Assembly: GCF_013141775.1 (NCBI RefSeq)
Contig: NZ_WHOB01000097.1
Coordinates: forward strand, 248,001-312,000
Direction: 5' to 3'
DNA length: 64,000 nucleotides
Origin: Paenibacillus phytohabitans
GTDB lineage: Bacteria > Bacillota > Bacilli > Paenibacillales > Paenibacillaceae
Below the pieces are notes generated by a model. That model was not told where the DNA came from. It saw only the letters and a list, made by a program, of their open reading frames with translations, and did not search any database. Every line of letters begins with the position of its first letter. The stretch's first letter is position 1. This document shows positions 1 through 6,432 of this stretch, piece by piece. The translations under genes and the position numbers were made by a program.

Positions 1-726
1 AAGCTGCTCACGGAGACACCGGGAACATACCATCACAGTGTTATGGTCGGGAATCTATCTGAGGCTGCGGCTGAAGCGATCGGTGCAGACGGCCTGCTGT
101 GCCGGGTGGGTTCGTATTATCATGATATCGGCAAGACGAAACGGCCGTTCTATTTCATTGAGAATCAGAACAATATGGAGAATCCGCATGATTCGATTGA
201 GCCGAAGCTGAGCAAATCCATCATTGTGGCCCACGCCCGTGACGGGGTGGAGATGCAGAAGGAGTACAAGCTGCCGAAGCCGATCCGCGATATCGCGGAG
301 CAGCATCACGGCACAACATTCCTGCATTATTTTTATCATAAAGCACTGAAGATTGCAGAGGAGAAGGGTGTGGAGCCCGACTTCACGGAGGAGGACTTCC
401 GTTATCCGGGACCGAAGGCACAGTCGAAGGAATCTGCAGTGGTCGGTATCGCCGACAGTGTGGAGGCCGCGGTCCGCTCCCTCCGCAAGCCTACCGTTGT
501 GCAGGTAGAAACGATGATCGAGAAGATTATCAAAAGCCGGCTGGATGACCATCAGTTTGATGAATGCGACCTGACCATCAAAGAGCTGGACATTATTGCA
601 CGGACACTTAAAGAGACTGTAATGGGCATTTTCCATTCCCGGATTGAGTACCCCGAGGATGTGCGCAAGCCCAAAAAAGAGGAAGGGGCCATCAAAAATG
701 AGCCTGAGCGTCGTTTGGAGCAATGA
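1..726 (+). CDS. pgpH: C-terminal HD domain of PgpH-type cyclic-di-AMP phosphodiesterase (5' end outside window)
   Basis: The frame is open from base 1, so only the last 241 codons are present. The visible part is an HD-family hydrolase domain: paired His near residues 11-12 of the fragment, a YYHDIGK motif near nt 115-135, a QHHGTT motif near nt 301-318 and IADSVEA near nt 448-468, which supply the H...HD...H...D metal ligands. In the family these follow a 7TM-HDED extracellular and seven-helix membrane module and hydrolyse c-di-AMP to pApA at the membrane. The position directly before ybeY and dgkA matches Bacillus yqfF. The stop lies inside the start of ybeY, which implies translational coupling. 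Confidence 0.93.
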   Translation, partial: KLLTETPGTYHHSVMVGNLSEAAAEAIGADGLLCRVGSYYHDIGKTKRPFYFIENQNNMENPHDSIEPKLSKSIIVAHARDGVEMQKEYKLPKPIRDIAEQHHGTTFLHYFYHKALKIAEEKGVEPDFTEEDFRYPGPKAQSKESAVVGIADSVEAAVRSLRKPTVVQVETMIEKIIKSRLDDHQFDECDLTIKELDIIARTLKETVMGIFHSRIEYPEDVRKPKKEEGAIKNEPERRLEQ

Positions 727-1201
727 ACAGGAAGAGCATGAGATTAACGGCGAGCTGATCGCCCTGCTGGAGATTATTCTGCAGAAAGCGGGCAGCGCTG
801 AAGGAATTGATGAGGGGGAAGTGGATCTTACCTTCGTTAATAACGAACGCATCCATGAGCTGAACCTGGAGTACCGGGGAATCGACCGTCCAACGGACGT
901 GCTGTCCTTCGCGATGAATGAGACCGGAGAAGATGAGCCGGAAATTATATATGCTGTGCCCGCTGGTGAGGGCGAGGAGCTGGAGGAAGTACCTAACATG
1001 CTCGGAGATATCATTATCTCCGTAACGCGTGCGCAAGAGCAGGCGCTGGAATATGGACATTCGCTGGAGCGCGAGCTGGGCTTCCTGTTCGTCCACGGTT
1101 TCCTGCATTTGCTGGGATATGACCATCAGGATCCGGAATCTGAGGCCGAGATGATGTCTAAGCAGGAGAATGTTCTGGCTCAGGTCGGGTTGACACGCTA
1201 A
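698..1201 (+). CDS. ybeY: Endoribonuclease YbeY (16S rRNA maturation)
   Basis: A 167-residue protein of the UPF0054/YbeY family, a zinc-dependent single-strand endoribonuclease involved in 16S rRNA 3' maturation and ribosome quality control. The zinc signature HGFLHLLGYDH (HxxxHxxxxxH) is near residues 127-137. The ATG at 698 is chosen because a GAGGAAGGGG ribosome site lies at about 679-688 and the product then begins MSLSVVW; an upstream in-frame start at 644 would add 18 residues with no family resemblance. It overlaps pgpH by 29 bases, and its TAA shares one base with the ATG of dgkA, so the genes are tightly coupled. Confidence 0.95.
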   Translation: MSLSVVWSNEQEEHEINGELIALLEIILQKAGSAEGIDEGEVDLTFVNNERIHELNLEYRGIDRPTDVLSFAMNETGEDEPEIIYAVPAGEGEELEEVPNMLGDIIISVTRAQEQALEYGHSLERELGFLFVHGFLHLLGYDHQDPESEAEMMSKQENVLAQVGLTR

Positions 1202-1596
1202 TGGTCAAGAACACGGCGGTCGGCCACAAAAAATTCTGGCATTCTTTTCGCTTTGCGGCTCATGGCATTGCTGCGGCTTTCCGGTCGGAGCTGAATATGA
1301 AGGTGCACAGCGGCCTTGCTGTTATAGTGTTGGCCGCCGCCGCTGCATTCAGGCTCCCCCTGTCAAGCTGGATGCTGCTGCTTCTGGCGATTACGCTGGT
1401 GCTGACCGCCGAGCTGCTGAATACGGCGATTGAAGCGACGATTGACCTGGTGTCGCCGGAGATTCATCCCTTGGCCAAGAAGGCCAAAGATACCGCCGCA
1501 GGAGCTGTACTGCTTACGGCGGTGTTTGCTGTTATTACGGGAATCTATGTTTTTTATCATCCCGTGATGGACTGGATCACAAGTCTTATGTCATAA
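1201..1596 (+). CDS. dgkA: Undecaprenol/diacylglycerol kinase, DgkA family
   Basis: A 131-residue integral membrane kinase with about three membrane helices. The family motif ELLNTAIEATID (near residues 64-75) carries the acidic metal-binding residues, followed by AKKAKDTAAGA. In Gram-positive bacteria this family mainly phosphorylates undecaprenol, recycling the lipid carrier for cell-wall synthesis, rather than diacylglycerol. The N-terminus is basic (GHKKFWHSFRFA), typical of the family. Its ATG overlaps the stop of ybeY by one base. The undecaprenol preference is family knowledge and is not visible in the sequence. Confidence 0.93.
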   Translation: MVKNTAVGHKKFWHSFRFAAHGIAAAFRSELNMKVHSGLAVIVLAAAAAFRLPLSSWMLLLLAITLVLTAELLNTAIEATIDLVSPEIHPLAKKAKDTAAGAVLLTAVFAVITGIYVFYHPVMDWITSLMS

Positions 1597-1698
1597 TCAG
1601 TTTACAACTTCAGCTTAGGGAGAGGCGGATCCGCTTTGTGCGCTCCGTCATCTTTACTTAGAACCACAATACCAGGTCATGTTTAAGCGGCCGGTAGT

Positions 1699-1914
1699 GT
1701 ACGAAGAATAATGGATGCGGTGCATGCTTATAAAGCAGGGTTTTAGACGAAGAATAACCGAAGCGGTGTATGCTCACAAAACTAAGGTTATGCTTACGAA
1801 GTGAGTTTTGTACGGAGAATAATCGAAGTAGGATATGCTCACAAAACTAGGTCCATGCTTACGAAGTGAGTTTTGTAAGAAGACTAATCAGAGAAGTATA
1901 TGCTCACAAAACTT
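1699..1914 (+). repeat. Degenerate ~65-bp repeats in the cdd leader
   Basis: Four related modules begin at about 1699, 1746, 1810 and 1875 (spacings 47, 64, 65). Each has the pattern gtacgaagaataa-cgaag-gg, then tatgctcacaaaact, followed in the middle copies by atgcttacgaagtgagttttgt. Within a unit, ACAAAACT and AGTTTTGT are inverted, so each unit can form a stem-loop. The array ends directly at the cdd ribosome site. It fills the 332-base gap after dgkA, where no coding frame is supported. Function unknown; it could be a leader structure or a remnant interspersed repeat. Confidence 0.8.
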
Positions 1915-1928
1915 TTAGGAGGACAACT

Positions 1929-2348
1929 ATGGATTCTGCGCTACTTCTTCAGGAAGCGATCAAGGCAAGAGCCAATGCATATATACCTTATTCCCGTTTC
2001 GGAGTCGGTGCTGCGCTGCTGGATCAGGACGGGAATGTTCACCACGGCTGTAATATTGAGAATGCTGCCTACGGACCGACCAACTGCGGGGAACGGACCG
2101 CTATGTTCCGCGCGATTGCGGACGGGCATAAGCCGGGGACCTTCCGGGCTATCGCTGTAGTTGCGGATACGGACGGCCCCGTATCGCCTTGCGGCGTCTG
2201 CCGCCAGGTAATGGTTGAGCTGTGCGGCCCTGATATGCCGGTCATTCTCGGCAACCTGAAGGGCGACATCGTGGAGACTACCGTGCGCGACCTGCTGCCC
2301 GGCGCTTTCGGTCCTGCGGATCTGGAGCAGGGTCAGGCTCCGGAGTAG
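1929..2348 (+). CDS. cdd: Cytidine deaminase
   Basis: A 139-residue tetrameric-type cytidine deaminase that converts cytidine and deoxycytidine to uridine and deoxyuridine in pyrimidine salvage. Substrate-binding NIENAAYGPTNCGERTA (near residues 43-59) includes the catalytic Glu and first zinc Cys; PCGVCRQ (near 87-93) supplies the other two zinc Cys. The ATG at 1929 follows a strong TAGGAGGACAACT site; earlier in-frame codons lie in the repeat array and give no family sequence. Its place between dgkA and era is the usual Bacillus order, though here a large repeat region separates it from era. Confidence 0.96.
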   Translation: MDSALLLQEAIKARANAYIPYSRFGVGAALLDQDGNVHHGCNIENAAYGPTNCGERTAMFRAIADGHKPGTFRAIAVVADTDGPVSPCGVCRQVMVELCGPDMPVILGNLKGDIVETTVRDLLPGAFGPADLEQGQAPE

Positions 2349-2400
2349 CAGCAAGACAGGTGAAGTATTTAGTTGGGTTTAATTATGCCTGTGATCATAG

Positions 2401-2588
2401 TTTAATTGTATTTTGTACAATTAAAATCCCGCTAGCTTCGCTAAACTTCGATATAACTGCAAAAAGTACAACTATATTTGCTAGTTTGTCCGAAAACAGC
2501 CTCTAATTCAGGAAATAGTTGTATGAAATACATTTAAACCTGTAGAGTCTCTGATTCTAAACAGAATAAGTGTACAAAATACAACTAA
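2401..2588. mobile_element. MITE-like element with terminal inverted repeats
   Basis: An AT-rich stretch of about 188 bases, unlike its surroundings, bounded by inverted ends: TTGTATTTTGTACA at 2406-2419 is the exact reverse complement of TGTACAAAATACAA at 2571-2584, and flanking bases also largely match. A second, internal inverted pair, TACAACTAT at 2467-2475 and ATAGTTGTA at 2515-2523, uses the same core word. There is no coding frame. The architecture fits a non-autonomous miniature transposable element or an interspersed palindromic repeat. No clear target-site duplication is visible, so the mobile-element label is inference. Confidence 0.5.
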
Positions 2589-2620
2589 GTCTGTTTTAGA
2601 GGGTTCAAGTATGGTTTAGG

Positions 2621-2859
2621 TGTTCAAGTACCCAGTCTTTTCCGCGCCGCAGTATAGCGTGTCAGTCACTTATTGCGCCGCAGTAAAGCGTGTTCCGCAG
2701 GGAACGTAAGCGCTCCTGCTCCAACTCCGCTTCCCCAGTGCCGAACGCTCTGCCCACGCCAATTCCGGGTGTCCAGAGGGCCGGGGCCCTTGGGGTCCCC
2801 CTTGGCTAAGGGGGAATTAGGGGGATCGAAAGGTTTTGGAAGTATTGTTTTTGACCAAG
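2621..2859. repeat. Direct repeat copy A (~240 bp)
   Basis: First of two near-identical non-coding copies; the second lies 247 bases downstream. It starts tgttcaagta-cccagt and contains a twice-repeated gcgccgcagtaaagcgtgt word, an aagcgctcctgctcc segment, then a GC-rich block with a perfect hairpin TCCCCCTT (2796-2803) / AAGGGGGA (2808-2815). Short open frames across it are not supported by ribosome sites and change between the copies. GC content is higher than in the adjacent MITE-like element. Confidence 0.85.
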
Positions 2860-2867
2860 CTTTGGGT

Positions 2868-3123
2868 TGTTCAAGTAACCAGTTTTTTCCGCGCCGCAGT
2901 AAAGCGTGTCAGTCACTTATTGCGCCACAGTCAAGCGTGTTCCCGCAGGGAACGTAAGCGCTCCTGCTCCAACTCCGCTTTCCCCATGCCGGACGCTGTG
3001 CCCACGCCAATTCCGGGTGTCCAGAGGGCCGGGGCCCTTGGGGTCCCCCTTGGCTAAGGGGGAATTAGGGGGATCGAAAGGTTTTGAAATGTTTTGTAAG
3101 GTTTTGAAACGTTTTTGACCAAG
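2868..3123. repeat. Direct repeat copy B (~256 bp)
   Basis: Second copy of the repeat at 2621-2859, with a few substitutions and an extra perfect-to-near-perfect 20-bp tandem duplication (aaggttttgaaatgttttgt at 3078-3097, followed by a variant at 3098-3117) that copy A lacks. It carries the same hairpin (TCCCCCTT at 3044-3051, AAGGGGGA at 3056-3063). It ends 11 bases before the era ribosome site, so era transcripts may carry part of it. Coding function is not supported. Confidence 0.85.
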
Positions 3124-3147
3124 TTGTAAGATAAATAGGAGGATTTT

Positions 3148-4041
3148 ATGAAATTTAAATCAGGGTTTGTCGCCATTATCGGCAGACCGAACGTAGGCAA
3201 ATCGACACTTATGAACCAGGTGATTGGCCAGAAGATCGCCATTATGTCGGACAAGCCGCAGACCACCAGAAACAAAATTCACGGGGTATATACAGCCAAT
3301 AATTCGCAGATCGTATTCCTGGACACACCGGGTATCCATAAAAGACAGTCGAAGCTGGGCGATTACATGAACCAGACGGCGATGAGCACCCTGCATGAAG
3401 TGGAGGCTGTGTTGTTCCTGGTGGATGCTTCTGAGGGGATGGGCGGCGGTGACCGTTATATCGCGGAACAGCTCAACTCCATCAAGACGCCGGTCATTCT
3501 CGTGATGAACAAGATTGACAAGATCGAGCCCGAAGCGCTGCTTCCGATGATTACCGAATACAACAAGCTGCATGAGTTCGCCGAGATCGTGCCGATTTCT
3601 GCCAAAATGGGCAGTAATGTCAATACGCTGCTGGAGCAGGTGCAGAAGTATCTGCCGGAAGGCCCGCAGTATTATCCGGACGACCAGATTACCGATCACC
3701 CGGAGCAATTCGTCTGTGCGGAGCTGATCCGCGAGAAGATTCTGCATCTGACCCGCGAAGAGGTGCCGCATTCCATTGCGGTGGCGATTGAGGACATGAG
3801 CGTTGAACCGAATGGCGTAGTGCATATTTCAGCGGTTATTTTTGTGGAGCGCGATTCCCAGAAGGGGATCATTATCGGCAAGCAGGGTGCCCTGCTGAAG
3901 GAAGTCGGACGGCGTGCGCGAACGGATATTGAGAACCTGCTGGGTTCGAAGATTTTCCTGGAACTATGGGTAAAAGTGAAAAAAGACTGGCGCAATCAGG
4001 ACCGCGTACTGCGGGATTTGGGCTTCCATAAAGACCAATAA
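3148..4041 (+). CDS. era: GTPase Era
   Basis: A 297-residue Era GTPase, which binds 16S rRNA near its 3' end and acts in 30S subunit maturation. N-terminal GTPase motifs are clear: GRPNVGKS (about residues 12-19), the switch-region DTPGIHK, and NKID. The C-terminal KH domain contains IIIGKQGALLKEVG. ATG 3148 is preceded by an AGGAGG site at 3137-3142. Functionally it pairs with YbeY upstream; both act on 16S rRNA. The promoter may lie within or after the repeats upstream; none is obvious. Confidence 0.97.
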   Translation: MKFKSGFVAIIGRPNVGKSTLMNQVIGQKIAIMSDKPQTTRNKIHGVYTANNSQIVFLDTPGIHKRQSKLGDYMNQTAMSTLHEVEAVLFLVDASEGMGGGDRYIAEQLNSIKTPVILVMNKIDKIEPEALLPMITEYNKLHEFAEIVPISAKMGSNVNTLLEQVQKYLPEGPQYYPDDQITDHPEQFVCAELIREKILHLTREEVPHSIAVAIEDMSVEPNGVVHISAVIFVERDSQKGIIIGKQGALLKEVGRRARTDIENLLGSKIFLELWVKVKKDWRNQDRVLRDLGFHKDQ

Positions 4042-4148
4042 ACCTTCCCTCCGCTTCTACTTGGCAGGAATTGCAAGGATAGATCCCCCAGCTTCGTACA
4101 TCCTACTTCTGAAGAGACATCGTGTTTCCGAAGAAAGGATGAATACGA

Positions 4149-4292
4149 ATGCGGAACTTTTCGTGGAAGTATTTTGCAATGACTGGAGATGTCGATGCTT
4201 ATTTGCTGTACAGAGAAGCTGGAGATTCGCCGGAGAGCAGCGGACCGCTGCCGGCGGAGGAAGAGATGGTCATTGATGAAGAAGCACAATAA
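4149..4292 (+). CDS. yqzL: YqzL-family small protein
   Basis: A 47-residue frame starting MRNFSWKYFAMTGDVDAYLL and ending in an acidic tail (EEEMVIDEEAQ). Its size, N-terminal pattern and position between era and recO match the YqzL family of Bacilli, whose role is unknown. An AAAGGA ribosome site at 4134-4139 precedes the ATG. The stop lies 36 bases before recO. It is short enough to be missed by length-filtered gene callers. Identification rests on synteny and remembered family pattern; no function is claimed. Confidence 0.82.
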   Translation: MRNFSWKYFAMTGDVDAYLLYREAGDSPESSGPLPAEEEMVIDEEAQ

Positions 4293-4328
4293 GGACTGGT
4301 TGCTTGCCGAGTGGTTGGGAGAAGAGGC

Positions 4329-5084
4329 ATGCTATACAGGGTGGAAGGGATCGTCATCCGCAGCATGGACTACGGCGAAGGGAACGCAATTGTTACGCTT
4401 TGCACCGAGAACGCCGGTAAAGTAGGTGTTCTGGTACGGGGCGCCAAGAAGGTGAAAAGCCGCCATGCTGCCCTGATCCAGTTGTTCACAACAGGAGAAT
4501 TTGTATTTTTCCGTAATAATGGCGGACTGGGAACACTGAATGCCGGGGAGATCACGAAGTCCCATCATCCGCTGCGTGAGGATCTTGTCAAAGCGGCGTA
4601 TGCATCCTATGCCTGCGAGCTGCTTGACCGGGTACTGCATGATGAAGAGACGGGAAGCTTTTGGTTCCGTCAATTAAGCGCCTGCCTGAATGCACTTGAA
4701 GAAGACAAAGAGCCCGGCATCATCATAAATGTTTTTGAAATGAAAGTGCTGCAGGCGGCAGGCTACGGCCCGCAGCTGGATACCTGTGTAGTCTGCGATA
4801 TGGACAAGCCGGATGAGGAGCTTAGAATCAGTCCGCGTCTTGGCGGTGTAATCTGCCGCAGCTGCCGGCATAATGATCCTCCCGCGATGGAGATTTCTCC
4901 GCGTGCCCTGAAGCTGCTGCGTCTATTCGCGCTACTTGATCTGACCAGACTTGGCAATGTGGATGTGAAGCCTGAGACACGCGCAGAGCTCAAGGCCATT
5001 ATGCGGGCATTTATGGATATGCAGCTGGGGCTCCGGCTGAAATCGCAGAGTTTCCTCGATCAGCTTGATAAATACAATATTTGA
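4329..5084 (+). CDS. recO: DNA repair protein RecO
   Basis: A 251-residue RecO. The N-terminal OB fold begins MLYRVEGIVIRSMDYGEGN; a zinc site is formed by CVVC (near residue 154) and CRSC (near residue 177). RecO works with RecR (and RecF) to load RecA on SSB-coated single-stranded DNA. I chose ATG 4329, which follows GGGAGAAGAG, over the in-frame GTG at 4311 that would add six residues without a ribosome site. It is the last gene of the era group and is followed by the glycine T-box. Confidence 0.95.
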   Translation: MLYRVEGIVIRSMDYGEGNAIVTLCTENAGKVGVLVRGAKKVKSRHAALIQLFTTGEFVFFRNNGGLGTLNAGEITKSHHPLREDLVKAAYASYACELLDRVLHDEETGSFWFRQLSACLNALEEDKEPGIIINVFEMKVLQAAGYGPQLDTCVVCDMDKPDEELRISPRLGGVICRSCRHNDPPAMEISPRALKLLRLFALLDLTRLGNVDVKPETRAELKAIMRAFMDMQLGLRLKSQSFLDQLDKYNI

Positions 5085-5109
5085 CGAAATGCGAAATATC
5101 CGTTACTAT

Positions 5110-5396
5110 AAGTTCAGTTTCTTTTTACAGCAATTTATAGGAATGCCGTGATTGCTCCAGACATGGAGAGAGTGCAGCGATCGGGAAAGTAATGAATCGA
5201 TTTGTCGCTTCAGCGAGCCGGGGATAGTGGAAGCCTGGCAGGACAACGTTCATGAACATGGCACCCGGGAGTACGGAAGCGGCAGAATGAAAAGTGGATT
5301 TCGCGTAGCGTAATCAAGTAGGGTGGAACCGCGGGAGAAGAATTCAGGCTCTCGTCCCTATGTCTGTTAATCAGGCATGGGGGCGGGAGCTTTTTT
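5110..5396 (+). promoter_or_regulatory. Glycine T-box leader with intrinsic terminator
   Basis: The conserved T-box sequence AGGGTGGAACCGCG is at 5320-5333. It is followed by a terminator whose arms 5348-5364 and 5374-5390 pair over 17 positions with G-U wobbles and end in TTTTTT at 5391-5396. Upstream sequence resembles Stem I, including a candidate GGC glycine specifier at 5260-5262 after GAACAT. Uncharged tRNA-Gly would stabilise the antiterminator and permit transcription of glyQS downstream. The specifier position is inferred; the T-box core and terminator are seen directly. Confidence 0.93.
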
Positions 5397-5544
5397 GCCT
5401 TGTGGCGGACTTATGAAGGATATACTCTCCATAACCAGCCGCAGGGATACAGAAAGAAGCCGGTGACCGCCTCCATCGCGCAGCAGCAAGAGCCAGTCAT
5501 AAGTAAGAGGCAGTACACACTTGTAAAGCGAAGGAGTCGGTAGT

Positions 5545-6432
5545 ATGAACTTTCAGCAGATGATTCTGACACTGCAGCAGTTCTGGGCAGCCCAGAACTG
5601 TATTCTCGTCCAGCCGTACGATACGGAAAAAGGGGCGGGCACGATGAATCCCATGACCTTTTTGCGGTCACTCGGTCCGGAGCCCTGGAAGGTCGCTTAT
5701 GTCGAGCCTTCACGCCGTCCGTCAGACGGCCGTTACGGGGAGAACCCGAACCGCCTGTACCAGCATCACCAGTTCCAGGTCATCATCAAGCCGTCCCCGG
5801 ACAATATTCAGGAGCTGTATCTGGATAGCTTGAAGGCACTGGGCGTAGATCCCCTGCTGCATGACGTGCGGTTTGTCGAAGACAACTGGGAGAATCCGTC
5901 ACTGGGCTGTGCAGGCCTCGGCTGGGAAGTGTGGCTGGACGGAATGGAAATCACGCAATTTACCTACTTCCAGCAGGTAGGGGGAATTGAAGCCAGCCCG
6001 GTAGCGGTGGAGATTACTTACGGTATGGAGCGTCTTGCCTCCTACATTCAGGATAAGGAAAATGTATTCGACCTGGAATGGGTAGACGGAATGACTTACG
6101 GTGATGTGTTCCATCAGCCGGAGGTGGAGCATTCCACGTATACTTTTGAAGTTTCCGATGTCAAAATGCTGTTCACCCTTTTCAACACCTACGAAGAGGA
6201 AGCGCGCAGAGCGATGGAGAACCATTTGGTTTTCCCCGCCTATGACTATGTGCTGAAATGCTCGCACACCTTCAACCTTCTGGATGCGCGCGGAGCGATC
6301 AGTGTAACCGAACGTACGGGGTTCATCACAAGAGTGCGTAATCTTGCCCGCACCGTAGCGGCAACATATCTGGAGGAACGCGAGAAGCTCGGCTTCCCGC
6401 TGCTGAAGAAAGAAGGTGCTGACCTTGTCTAA
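5545..6432 (+). CDS. glyQ: Glycyl-tRNA synthetase alpha subunit
   Basis: A 295-residue catalytic alpha subunit of the bacterial alpha2-beta2 glycyl-tRNA synthetase, a class II enzyme charging tRNA-Gly. Recognisable segments are the N-terminal MNFQQMILTLQQFW, QPYDTEKGAGTMNP, EPSRRPSDGRYGENPNR and QHHQFQVIIKPSP. ATG 5545 follows an AAGGAG site at about 5531-5536. Transcription is controlled by the upstream T-box. Its stop lies inside the start of glyS, so the two subunits are translationally coupled. Confidence 0.98.
   Translation: MNFQQMILTLQQFWAAQNCILVQPYDTEKGAGTMNPMTFLRSLGPEPWKVAYVEPSRRPSDGRYGENPNRLYQHHQFQVIIKPSPDNIQELYLDSLKALGVDPLLHDVRFVEDNWENPSLGCAGLGWEVWLDGMEITQFTYFQQVGGIEASPVAVEITYGMERLASYIQDKENVFDLEWVDGMTYGDVFHQPEVEHSTYTFEVSDVKMLFTLFNTYEEEARRAMENHLVFPAYDYVLKCSHTFNLLDARGAISVTERTGFITRVRNLARTVAATYLEEREKLGFPLLKKEGADLV

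Noticed and set aside
2673..3118. Overlapping short frames of 70-94 codons in the duplicated block
   Set aside because: They lie entirely in the direct repeats, shift frame between copies, lack ribosome sites and encode Pro/Gly-rich low-complexity sequence.
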